From positions 434,001-498,000 of the forward strand of contig JACKQL020000010.1 in NCBI GenBank assembly GCA_018296165.2: a DNA stretch of 64,000 nt, read 5' to 3'. How positions within the stretch are numbered: the stretch's first letter is position 1; every line of letters starts with the position of its first letter. Positions 23,811-34,119 of this stretch are shown piece after piece. This DNA comes from Termitomyces sp. T153. Its lineage: Eukaryota; Basidiomycota; Agaricomycetes; Agaricales; Lyophyllaceae. The translations under genes were made by a program, and so were the position numbers. The notes beneath the pieces were generated by a model that was not told the DNA's origin, ran no database searches, and saw only the letters and a program-made list of their open reading frames with translations.

Positions 23811-24989
23811 TCACCCTCCTCTAGCATGTGGTGTCTCAATGTGCAGGGTAGAAGTAGTCCCTGATTGCTTGGTCCACTAGCAAAATAGGGTCGATGCCTT
23901 GTATGGCATGCAGAGTGTCTGGGTGTCTCCAGTGGAACTCCCTGATGAGTCCAGGGGTGTGTACATTCTCCTGTGGTTCCCAGGAGATGTCCTCAAGTCC
24001 ATAGCCCTTTCACTTCACCTTGTATTGTAGTTGCCTCCAGAATAAATGACTGTCCAGGATTTCCTCCACCTTGTACTCCTTATTGTTGTTTACCACTACC
24101 AGGGGTGGCAGGAGTAGCAGACATTGCCCCAGGATAGGATCCCTGGGGGCCAGAGTTAGTTCAACCATATTGAACACTGGATGAAGCTGGTGCATCTCCA
24201 TAGAGAGCTGGAGTTGATAGGCTAGGGGTCCTACTTGTTGTTCCACCATGAAAGGTCCCAACTGGCAGTGCAACAGCTTTTTCAAGGGTCAGGTAGTTGT
24301 AATGTCAGAGGCATCCAGATAGACATGATCTCTGGGCTGGTATTTGTGCTCTAGGGTCCTCCCATGGTCATAGTATTGTGCCATGTCATCCTTTGCCTTT
24401 GTTAGTGTTGCTTGGGCCTCCTCTTGTGACCTCTTCATCCAGTCTACAAATTTGTTTACTGCCTTGTTCTCTGAGGATTGGGCTTGGGGTTCAAAACCCA
24501 TGCATGAGTGCCATTTGGTGTTGAGGAAGAATGGGGAGAACTGGGTGGACACATGAATGTGGTTGTTATACTGGAACTCAGCATTGGGGAGGAGTTTATC
24601 CTAGTCATCCTGGCACTCATTGCAGAAGGGGCAGAGGTACTGCTCCAACTCCTGGTTCATGTGCTCTGTCTAGCCATCAGACTGCAGGTGATAGGCAGTG
24701 GAGGTGTGAAGCTTTACTCTGAGCAATTGGTAGAGCTCTTTGGTGAACTCCGCTACAAGTTGCAGCCTCCAGTCAGAGACATAAGCCTTGGAGAGGCTAT
24801 GGAGTTTCCAGACATTCCTCTGGTACAGGTTTACAGCACCCATGGTGGAGCAGGTGGTATGAGTTGGAATGAAGTGTGCCCACTTGCCAAACAGGTCTAC
24901 TACCACCATGATTATATCATAACCATGGGCATTGGGGAGTTCCATAATAAAGTCCATGGATGCTATGCTCCATTGTTCTGCTGGCATGG

Positions 24990-26055
24990 TGATGAGTCCC
25001 AGTTGTTGCTGAGCACCATTTTTGGCATTTTGGACTTAGCAGCAGTTGACTATTTTAAATTTGGCACAAGTCACAACACTCAGCACATAGGGCCTAGCCC
25101 AAGGTCTGGACTGAGATAGCCTTAGCATGGGACTTTAGCACATGGAGCCTGGAACTTGGGCCTAGATCAGCAAGGCCTAGACCCTTCCTAGTGACTTTAG
25201 CAATGCTAGCAACTCTGGTGACAAAATGGCGTTATCTCACTATATATGGACATATTGCCAGACATGTACCTTTTTGCTATCATTCTCTTTGTCAAGTTGA
25301 CCAACATACTTGAACAGCATCTACACATCAGAGACTTTGCTTATGTTTTTTTTTTCACTCAGTTACAGACTGATGCCTTGTACAGACCATAAACATGTTG
25401 ACAGACACCATCACTAATGGTGAATATTTGCTTACTTTGCCACACTATACTTTGGAACCATATAAATACTGCCTGTACATAGACACTTGGATGAGAGAAT
25501 TGACTCAGATAGATCCTCCTTGAACTGAATCCATCTATTTCTAAGCCTACCAGCTTGAGATTTTACTTTGCCTATACTTTCCCTCTATTCCTTACTCGCC
25601 ATTAACTTCAACTTAGTGACAAGTCTTATTACCTTTGACCTCAATCTAGTGTGGTACCAACTATGGGTGCCCTTTGCATTATTTTGACTTAGTGACATTA
25701 GCAACTGTGGCTAACAACTAGTTTACATCCATCCCTTGATTAAGTTTCCCTATTACCACCTTTCTTTTTTCTACTCTACTCCCTAACCCCTCTACCTCCA
25801 TTCAGAGTTCACCTTGTCTTAGCAATGCTTTTTGACTTCACTTATTCTTCTTTCTGTCACTAGCAACTCAGGATAGCGATAGCAATCCTTCCAACTTCAC
25901 CTTTCAACACAACATTGGCTCTCATTCTCTGGGACAGTTACTGACTTGCCCTCTACTATTAACTTCCTACTGCCAGCTACCCTATCTAGTGACTAGTGTT
26001 AGGTTCTCTCTTTTTAGGTTTCCTGCATGGCACTAGGTGGCATAGGAGCATATCA
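24990..26055 (+). repeat. Solo LTR, family C, in N2
   Basis: It runs from TGATGAGTCCCAG to GAGCATATCA, 1066 bp, flanked by ATGG on both sides (24986-24989 and 26056-26059). TATAAATA at 25461-25468 gives plus orientation. It matches the LTRs of C1 along its full length. Confidence 0.9.
25461..25468 (+). promoter_or_regulatory. TATA box of LTR-C
   Basis: CATATAAATACTGCC is conserved in the LTR-C copies here, at 6360-6367, and in reverse orientation in both C1 LTRs. Confidence 0.5.
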
Positions 26056-28899
26056 ATGGGTAGCAGATGCAGCTGTCTAGAGAGGAGGCAATGCTGGAGC
26101 TTGGTCTGGAGGCATAGATCATATGTACTAGTGTAGGATCTAATATACCAGGATATCTGGGGCCACCAGTAATTCTGCAATACCAGCTCCAGCATTTTCC
26201 AACATCCAGAGTGCCCCACAACACAGAAGTTGTGGTGTTGCTCCACAATCCTCCAATAGAGCTCCAGAATGTTGGACATATAGATACAATCCCTAAAGGT
26301 CAGGATTCCATCCTGGAGGGCCCATTTGTCTGTGTGGACTGACTTAGCTCCAGTGGTATGCCCTGACTTCAGCACCCAAGCTGCCTGCACCACTAGTTTC
26401 TCCTGCTGACCATCCTGATTGCCCCACCAGATGTCCTAAAGAATGTCTACCTCTGCTCCATCTATGGCTAGACCCTCCATGGCCCAGATCACAAACGGTT
26501 CTAGGAAGAAGAGCATGATGTTGCTGTTATCCTCCCCCCCTGGGTCCACTTTCTTTGACAGGGCATCTAGTTTGCCCATGCTCTGGCCAGGCTTGTGGTG
26601 CAGTGAGAAGTCAAAGTTGGTGAAGTAGAAGGACCACCAGGCCTGTCAGCAGTTGAGCTTCTTGGCTGTCCGAAAGTATTTGAGGTTCTTGTGATCTGTC
26701 TAGACCTCAAACTTGTGCCATGCATCTTCTAGGAAGTGTTGCCACTCCTTAAACAATTGGATGATAGCCAGCATCTCCTTGTCATGGATCTTGTAGTTCT
26801 GTTCCACTGCATTCAGGCTCTTGGAGTAGAAGGCCACTAGATGCCACTTCCCATCCTCCAGGGATTACTGCAAGAGGACTGCCCCCATAGCAAAGTCAGA
26901 GCTGTCAGCTTCCACCTGGAAGGGGGAGTTGTCATCTAGGAAGAGGAGGACAGGCCCAGAGGTGGCAGCATGCTTGAGGGCATCAAAGCCTGCCTGCTCT
27001 GAAGGTCCCCAACTCCACACCATGTCCTTTTGGGTGAGGTCAAACAATGGGCAGGCATGGTGTTAGAAGTCCTGAATGAATCTCTGGTAGAAGTTCATAA
27101 AGCCAAGGAACACCTATACCTCCTTCTTATTCTTGGGCTCTGGCCACTCTGCCACACCTGCCACCTTCACCAGGTCCATCTCTGCAGCTCCATGTGAGAT
27201 GATCAGACCAAGATACTCAATCCAGGTTTGCTCAAACTCACACTTCTCCAGCTTGAGATAGAGTTGGTGCTGGCAGAGGTGCTCCAGGACAAGGCAAGTG
27301 ACTCAATGGTGTTCTTCCAGTGTCTTAGTGTAGATGAGAATGTTATTGAGCTATTTGTGAGTCTGAAGAACATCACAAGTGGTTTGAACAATCCCTAGTT
27401 GGTCTGGAAGGCCACTTTCCACTCATCTCCTTCCTGGATGTGCATGTTGTTGTAACTCCATTGGACATCCAGTTTGGTGAAGTATTGTGCACTTCAGAGG
27501 TTGTTGATGAGCTTGGAGATGAGGGGGAGGGAGTAGTGGTTCTTCACTATCATGGTGTTAAGAACCCAATAATCCTGGACCAATCAGAGTGAGCCATCCT
27601 TCTTCTTGATGAAGAAGACTGGAGAAGCTGTTGGAGACTTGGAAGGGCAAATGTGACCAGAGTTCAGATTCTCCTACAAGAAGGCATCAAATTCATCCTG
27701 TTTTTGGGGCACTAGCAGGTAAACCTTGCAGCTAGAGGGCATGGAGTCTGGCAGCAGTTTGATGGCATGGTCCCACTTCTTGTGCTCTGGAAGCATGTCA
27801 AATGAGGCCTTGGAGAACACATCCTCAAATGCATGGAGGTAGGGGGGCACTATATCTCAGAACTCCTGGGGTGCAGCATTGGTGGCAAATGCCTGGGCCA
27901 GCCTCTGGGATGTGGTCTGGCTAGCCCAGATCTCTGCCACAGAGAGTGGCAGGCATACAGTGGTTATGTAGATCTGGTTCTCTACCTCTACTGCCTTGTT
28001 TGGAAACTCTGGCATGTGTATGCCTCCAAACTCCTCTTCATATCCCTCCTCCAGGGCTCTGGTCATCCTTGTAGAGGGCCTCTCTATAAGGGAATGCCAG
28101 AGATGGGGGATCCAGAAGGTCCAGATTTGCAAAGGGAAGAGGGCCAGTGCAACATGTATGGATGGCTGCATGTTCCTTCCCTGTCCTCTGTAGTGCAGGC
28201 AGAGCACTTTCAATGGCACCCTCCCATAGTTACTTCCCTCTTGGTCCAGTCCACTTCGGGGTTGTGCTTGCAGAGCCATGTGAAATCCAGGATCATGTCC
28301 TGCCTACCCAAGCTGGTGACTGCAAAAATGGTACACTCTGTGGGATTCTGATAGTGGAGGACCAGAATGACCATGGAGCTGATGGTGCCAGCTTTGTTGG
28401 GTGTTCTGTCAATGTTGTAGACTGAAATTGGCTTGGGAAGGGGCTACATGGTCAGTCTGTGGCATTTGACAAACTCCAAGTCCAAAAACAGTCCCATTGC
28501 TCCACTATCCAGCAGCACCATGACTCTGCAGGCTTGCTGGGTGTCCATTGTCTCAATCTCTACATCAAAGTGCAGAGAGTTGGCAGACAGGCTGGACACC
28601 ATCACATACTGCTGGGGCATTTGGCATGCCCAGGCAGAGCCACATTGGTGGACTCTCGGAGGTGTTGGGGAGCTCAGTGGGGGCTGTGGAGTTAGTGTTT
28701 GTATGTCTGGAGGGGGGTGTTGAAGTTCTTCTATCTTAAGATGAAAGGCATCAGAAGAAGCAATTTCATTTTCTATCAACAGACATGAGAACTGGTTAGC
28801 ACTCAGTGATGGAGGCATATACCTCATCTGTCACTCAACTAAAAATCCTCCTACAGCTCTGGAGGTGATGCACATGTGCTGATCTCCTCCAGGGTCAAC

Positions 28900-30060
28900 T
28901 CCAGCATAGGCTCATCAAGTGGCAGAGCTCCAGCAGCATCCTTTGTGGCTAGCAGCTGCAGGAGGAGTTTCTTCTGCTCTACCATAGAAAGGTAATGCAC
29001 TTCCAGGCCCAGGGAGCAGTGCTATGCAAAGTGCTCAGGCTTCTAGCACCTCCAACACAGCAGTAGTGTAGCACAGAGCTGCCTGGTCATGTCCATGTCT
29101 ATGGAGATACCTGGTGGCAGGAGGCATGGCATGGGGGTGGCCAGAGTAAGGGCAGGCATTGGGCAAGCAGGTATGGGGTAGCAGAGGTTGGTAATTGGAG
29201 CAGGGTGCATCATGAAATGTGAGTAGCAGAGCTCCCTCCAAATCTCCATGAGTTGCCACTGGTCCTGTGCAACCTCATACTATGATGCAATCTTTTTGTT
29301 GTCTGGGCAACCTTTCACAAGATTGTTGATGCATTCTACCAATGCAGGGTGCAGGCTGTCCCAGAAGGTGGAGCATAGTTGAAGGCTGTCAGAGTAGGCA
29401 GCTTGCTCAGCCAGAGCTCAGAATAAGTCAATGTACTCATCTAATATGTGTTTCCCTTGCCCATGTTGCTTTTGGTCACATAACATCAATGCTGCAGTCT
29501 TGGCAGGGTTCAAGGGGAAGAAATTTGCATGGAAGTCCTTCTCAAAGGCAGCCCAGTCCAGAAAACTCCCCGCACCTCCAGGGCAATGGAAGACTTGCAA
29601 TGTGTAGGTGGAGGCATGTTCTGTCTTTGTGTATGACAGTACCCAGGCTATTTTAACATGTTGGAGTTAAAAGTGTCCCTACTAAAGTGGATGTAGGTGA
29701 GTCAGGATTGGAGGAATTGTTTGCCACTGGAGCAGGCACCATTGTACATGTCTAGTAGCATGGGGCATGGGATCTGTGGTCATAGGGTCACTGGGGTTGC
29801 AGAGTGGGTGCTGGCATGGGTGGGGCTGGTTCCACTGCTACAGGAGGGGGGGAGTTAGGGGTTAGGCATTTGAGCAGCACCTGGAGCAATTGGGAGATCA
29901 AGTCTGTAGTTTGATGGAGAGTAGAGAGTTTGGTTGTATGGTGGGTGAGAGATAATTGCATTAGTTGCAACTGGGTTTCTAGGTGTAGCAGGTGAGTCCA
30001 GGATTTGTCCTGCAGGGCCGGGGCCTCCAAGGGTGTGTCTGGGTTGGTAAGCTGAGACAT
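28900..30060 (-). pseudogene. gag of N2
   Basis: It starts MSQLTNPDTPLEAPALQDKS at 30060, followed by a helical N-terminal domain (QLQLMQLSLTHHTTKLSTLH). The middle holds the capsid-like region with EFSGLGCL and KDFHANFFPLNPAKTAAL in two frames (29418-29600), and a degenerate zinc knuckle near 29030. At least six stops and frame changes interrupt it. Confidence 0.78.
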
Positions 30061-30153
30061 AGAACTCTGCAGTGCTTAATCCTAGTGGAGAAGTGACAGA
30101 TAGTGGCTTGGAGGTTCCTTGCAGCTAGGAGGGGCTTCCAGACCAGTTTTAGG

Positions 30154-30164
30154 AGACTTGTTCT
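30154..30164 (-). other. Primer-binding site of N2 (self-complementary 11-mer)
   Basis: On the coding strand it is AGAACAAGTCT, two bases inside the 5' LTR and complementary to AGACTTGTTCT within the same LTR. It is identical to the site in A1, A2 and A3. Confidence 0.55.
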
Positions 30165-30166
30165 GC

Positions 30167-30533
30167 TGTAAGAGCAACCTCCAGAGTGGCAGATTGGAGT
30201 CATGCAGCTGGCAGAGAGGAATCCAAAATCATATTAGCAGAGTAAATGACAATACAATCAGTACCTAATCTAGCAGAGGGGAATCCAAAGAGAACAAGTC
30301 TAAGGATCCCTGCTGCTCAGTGTGGCACATCAGCAGGCAGCAGAGGCATGGGAATTACTGTACAGCAGGCCAGAGCTAATTCTAACCCTAGGACAATAAT
30401 CAATGAGGTAATATGGAGAACTCTGCAGTTCTCTGGAGATCTCCAGGGTTCTGGAATGAGCCCCAGAGATGTCAAACAAGCTGTGGAGGTGCTGGAAAAG
30501 GTTGCGGAGGTCAGAAATGGAAGTCCCCTGATA
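30167..30533 (-). repeat. 5' LTR of N2 (family A)
   Basis: Plus-strand ends TGTAAGAGCAACC and CCCCTGATA, 367 bp. It is bordered by the A2 integrase on the right through the GTCTG duplication. Confidence 0.9.
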
Positions 30534-31530
30534 GTCTGTTGGATCTGTATATCTCTGATAGGGGCCCCCCATTTGTGGCAGAGTTCATTCAGGAACTGTA
30601 TCACCTGCTGGGAGTGAAGCTCTATACCACTACAGCCTATCACCCTCAGTTAGATGGGCAGACAGAACATGTTAACCAGAAATTAGAACAGTATCTCTGC
30701 CTGTTTTTGAATGAGAGGCAGGATGACTGGGATGAGCTGCTGCCAGATGCTGAATTCCAATACAACAACCATGTTCACTCTTCCATACAGATGACTCCAT
30801 TCTTCCTGGACACTGGCAGGCACCCTTGCATGGGATTTGAACCTTGGGCATGCCCCTCTGAGAATGACCTCATCAATGAGTTTGTGAACCAGATGAAGAA
30901 GGCACAGGAGGAGGCAAAAGCCACATTGGTGAAGGCCAAGTAGGACATGGCATGGTACTATGATTGCAGACAGACACCAGCCCCAGTTTACAAGCCCAGA
31001 GACTGTGTGTACTTAGATAGCTTGGACATTAAGACAACAAGGCCATCCCAGAAGCTGTTGCATTGTCATCTTTGCCCCTTCATGGTGGAAAAGAAGGTAG
31101 GGCCTTTGTTATACTGACTTAAACTCCTGGCAGGCCTATGCCAGTTGCACCCAGTCTTTAATGCTTTAATGTTGTCAGGCTATTTCCAGCCCTAGAGGAT
31201 CTGATCCCAGGCCACTGTCCTAAGCCACTGCCACCACCAGTCCTGGTCAATCATGAGGAGGAGTATGAAGTGGAGGAAATCTTAGATAGCAGGATATTCC
31301 AAGGGGAAGTTGCAGTTCAAGGTGAAATGGAAGAGATATGGCATTGAGGACATCTCTTGGAAACCACAGACCAGTGTACATGCACCTGCCCTGATCCAGG
31401 ATTTCTACTGCAGGCATCCCAATGCTCCAAAAGCCATTTGAGGCATCTACTCCATTTCAGCAGTCGACTAGGCAGTCCATGACTTTTTTTATCCAGTATG
31501 TTGAGATGCTGCACACTAAGGGGGGGGTGA

Positions 31531-31916
31531 TGTCAGGGGACCACTGTTTATGGTCAGCACATACATGGCCACAATTATGCACATGCAAGTCTGGGTCATG
31601 TGATTAGGTCAGTATGTGCATGGCCATAATCATGCATGTGCAAGTCTGGGTCATGTGTTTGGCCAGCATGTGCACAGCCATGGCCATGCACATGCAAGTC
31701 ACATGATTTTTCTGTCTTACTGTACAGTTGTATCCCACAAGTCCAAAGGTCTAGAGTGTAGCATCTGGCCTAGGGAGTTCCTCAGACTTGTTCTCTTTAG
31801 ATCTCCCTTTGCCAGGTGTGTAGTATACTTGCAGGCACCATACCATACTAAATATACTTTGATCTCCCTTTGCCAGCTGTGTGATTGAGCCACAGCCTCT
31901 AGAGGTCACTCTTACA
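31531..31916 (+). repeat. 3' LTR of A2
   Basis: It begins TGTCAGGGGACCACTG directly after a polypurine tract (CTAAGGGGGGGGTGA) and ends GTCACTCTTACA, 386 bp. The last 140 bp match the 5' LTR, but the first 200 bp do not. Three tandem units of 54-55 bp (31552-31606, 31607-31660, 31661-about 31709), each starting GGTCAG or GGCCAG and containing CATGCAAGTC, fill the U3. Confidence 0.85.
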
Positions 31917-32430
31917 GGTTGTCCCATTGGTTTCCTGGCAGTTGTTGTTCAGGCCCCTCCCTTTGTCTCACCATTCAAGATGATATCAGTCACTCTTTTT
32001 TCCACAATGCTCACCTTCCATGTTATAATGCCCTTGAGATGCTTACAGGATGAAACTCTGTTTGGTCTTCATTTTTGTTTGCAGTGTACTGCTGAGGTTG
32101 AGGCAATGCATTGAAGGTGTCTAAGAATGTGGTACAATGTGTATTTTAATTCATGTTGGTCACTTGGGTCAATTTTCAAGTGCAGTTATGAAGTTTGTTG
32201 GGAGGGACTACCCTTTTGCAATGTCTTTAAGCAACTGGAATGGATGGGCAAACCATATATGCTGCTGCATTGATCCATTGTGTCCCAGAATGCATTGAAA
32301 ATTAAAAGATGGTTATGGTTTCCAATGCTATATACATACACTAACTAGGAAAGATTTCAACATGCCTGAATATCCTCTGAATGCAACAAACATAAGCTGG
32401 TGATTGGCCCTCAAATAGGCATATACACAA
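31917..32430. other. Gene-free spacer between A2 and copia E
   Basis: About 510 bp with almost no CpG and no supported coding frame. It is not the continuation of element D, so A2 is either flanked by deleted sequence or was inserted next to other relic DNA. I see no further structure. Confidence 0.5.
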
Positions 32431-32435
32431 GGGTA

Positions 32436-32789
32436 TGTTGGACTTGACAATATGACATCACCACACACACACATCACACATATCACACAGGGCCACCGTT
32501 GCATTGTGCTGACCACTTATCATCCATCCACTACTCTGTAAACAATGTCCCATTATCCACACTTGCATATATATAAACAATCCATCATATATGACACCCT
32601 CAGTCACATATACTGGACTGAGGGTGAGCAACAAATATCTTTCATATGCCATACATACTTACTGACTATGCTGTAGAATAGATACTTATTATCATCCTTA
32701 GGTACAGTCTCATAAGTCACTTATAGACTGAGGAATAGATACTTATTATCATCCTTAGGTTCTGAAAATACTGGTCTAGAATTCTAACA
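32436..32789 (+). repeat. 5' LTR of copia E
   Basis: 354 bp. A TATATATAA box lies at 32568-32576, and 19 bases downstream is a perfect 11-bp inverted repeat, CACCCTCAGTC/GACTGAGGGTG (32595-32626). Compared with the 3' LTR, CpG sites are TpG or CpA here (for example TTGCATATA against TCGCGTATA). Confidence 0.92.
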
Positions 32790-32800
32790 AGTTATGGGAG
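32790..32800 (+). other. Probable primer-binding site of copia E (half-tRNA initiator Met)
   Basis: AGTTATGGGAG directly follows the LTR. Its complement CTCCCATAACT contains the CAU anticodon followed by AAC, as in the anticodon loop of initiator tRNA-Met. Several copia-class elements, including Drosophila copia and yeast Ty5, prime from this internal site. The exact host tRNA sequence is not in the window. Confidence 0.5.
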
Positions 32801-32835
32801 ATTGCTGCTCAACAACTTTCTAAAGTGTTGAACAT

Positions 32836-34086
32836 TTGAATCTGGACCAACCCAATCCAATCTTATCCCACATGCACTGTGTCACATATCTTTTTGTCTG
32901 TCTCATGTTCCATATCCGCAATCTGAAAAATCTCATTCATGGCTCCTACATCCACAACTGTCCTGTCATCAGACTCTCCATGCCCTCCATTTCTGAACAC
33001 ATCATTTGTCACAAATGGAAGTGTGCCAAGTACAGCCATGCTGACAGCAACTTTCTTCACTGGATGGAGAAACCCAAAGATGCTCTTATTCTCAATGGCA
33101 TTTATACATACATATTCACCCCCACTCTCTCATGCCCTGACAGTAATGTAGAACCCCCTGCACATGCCAACTGGCAGCTTAATGATTGGCTTGCCATCAC
33201 TTTCATCAAGTCTGCACTCAATGATGTCAAGCATCATGACCTCATTACAAACAAGGGGGCAGCACACTGCTTGGAGGACTTGAAGGCATGCGCACAATGG
33301 GAAGGCCCTATCAAATAGATTGGCCTTCTCCAGGAGGCCCTGTCTACCTACTGTTCTCACTCAGAACCCCTGCCAACCACTGCTGGAGGTATCACAGACA
33401 TTGTGAAGAGAGCCTTCAATATTGGTACAACCAACATAGACTTATTCATATGCATTGCCCTACTCAACAGCTTGAACAATCCTGCATTTGAGTCCCTTCA
33501 GAATTCCATATCCACCTTGCTCAGCAGAGGAACAAGGGATCAACCCTGCATGCCTACAGACATTTGTCTCCTAATGGAAAATTCCCAGAACATCTTAAAC
33601 TCAAAATCAAATGTGAATCAGACCATGGCCTTACACATGAGAGGGGGCAGGAAGTCTTGTAACACTGACTTGCCAGGCCATATTCATGGCCCTGGCACAA
33701 TATGTTGCAAGAACTGTCACTTGCTTAGATGCCCATGCAGAGGACACACCAAACTATTCTGTATACAGAAAGGCAGTGGAATGGCCAGGAAATCTGTCCT
33801 CGATGCTTGAGCAGCTCAAAAGGCATCCAAGGACAAGAACAGCTTGGAATATCCCACATCCAGCACTCCAGCAGCAAAGTCCTATGTTGCAGTTACTGGA
33901 TTGGATGGAAAGATATGGTATGTTGACCCTTCCAACCTTGGGCAACTTCCTGCTCCCCAGGAGACAGCAGTGTTTGCAGGCACAGCAACCTCACCCTTGT
34001 CCATGCCAGCACCTAACTTGTCTACTGAATGCTGGGAACATGTTGGCTTCACAGTTTTTGAGGAAGCCCAAGCAACAGTGGATTGA
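32836..34086 (+). pseudogene. gag of copia E
   Basis: Open stretches at 32836-33318 and 33403-33810 lie in different frames. The first contains FLHWMEKPKDALILNG and WQLNDWLAITFIKSAL, resembling the gag domain that precedes the zinc knuckle in copia elements. A degenerate zinc knuckle, CRGHTKLFC, lies near 33735. One stop and at least two frame changes break it, so no gag protein can be made from this copy. Confidence 0.7.
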
Positions 34087-34119
34087 AAAGATTACACAAA
34101 GCAGATTGAATATAAGATC

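Larger units (their letters stand above)
23836..28850 (-). pseudogene. pol of N2 (PR-RT-RH-INT-chromodomain)
   Basis: The protease reads VMVLLDSGAMGLFLD (about 28490-28530). The RT palm has a deletion: after LTNSSI the sequence jumps directly to LNNILIYT, losing about 30 codons that A1 and A3 have there; both catalytic aspartates of YLDD are Asn. RNase H (26750-27050: FQVEADSSDFAMGAVLLQ), integrase H2C2 (26020-26400), integrase core (24670-24960: VVVDLFGKWAHFIPTHTTCS) and chromodomain follow. The stop is at 23836-23838. Many stops show that it is dead. Confidence 0.82.
23441..30533 (-). mobile_element. Ty3/gypsy element N2 (minus strand), inserted in A2
   Basis: It is complete from LTR to LTR with target duplication GTCTG (23436-23440 and 30534-30538). 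3' LTR 23441-23810, 5' LTR 30167-30533; the outer end of the latter reads CCCCTGATA, a C-to-T change of the expected CCCCTGACA. It belongs to the same family as A1 and A3. A solo LTR-C (24990-26055) lies inside its integrase region. Confidence 0.92.
20404..31504 (+). pseudogene. pol of A2 (PR-RT-RH-INT-chromodomain), interrupted by element N2
   Basis: The protease has an intact VALLDSGATGLFLD (about 20704-20745). RT spans about 21400-22150 with WGYNNVCIKEGDEWKAAF and the catalytic motif YLDNILIYT, where the second Asp of YLDD is Asn. RNase H follows ([44 protein letters not shown]), then the H2C2 and core of integrase. The integrase triad is present but in two pieces: VVVDLYGK before N2, and SDRGPPF and DGQTEHVNQ after it. 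The chromodomain-like end has VKWKRYGIEDISW near 31330. Scattered stops and a frameshift near 31150 inactivate it. Coordinates include the 7.1-kb N2 insertion. Confidence 0.85.
10617..31916 (+). mobile_element. Ty3/gypsy element A2 (plus strand), split by two nested gypsy insertions
   Basis: Its pieces are the 5' LTR (10617-11171), gag start (11289-11595), gag and pol (19439-23440), pol end (30539-31504) and 3' LTR (31531-31916). Continuity is shown by the target duplications of the guests: TGCAC on both sides of A1 and GTCTG on both sides of N2. The integrase core resumes in frame after N2 (KLHGL followed by DLYISDRGPPF). The order gag-PR-RT-RH-INT-chromodomain is that of a chromovirus. The ancestral element without insertions would be about 6.3 kb. 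I could not identify a target duplication for A2 itself. Confidence 0.85.

Noticed and set aside
10611..31922. GATTGC and GGTTGT as target duplication of A2
   Set aside because: Six bases with two differences, and the duplication would be longer than the 5 bp of A1 and N2; the left host (element D) does not continue on the right.
32450..32500. CA-rich tract as a possible CRISPR or satellite
   Set aside because: It is a short CACACACATCACACATATCACACA tract in the copia E LTR, present in both LTRs, without spacers.
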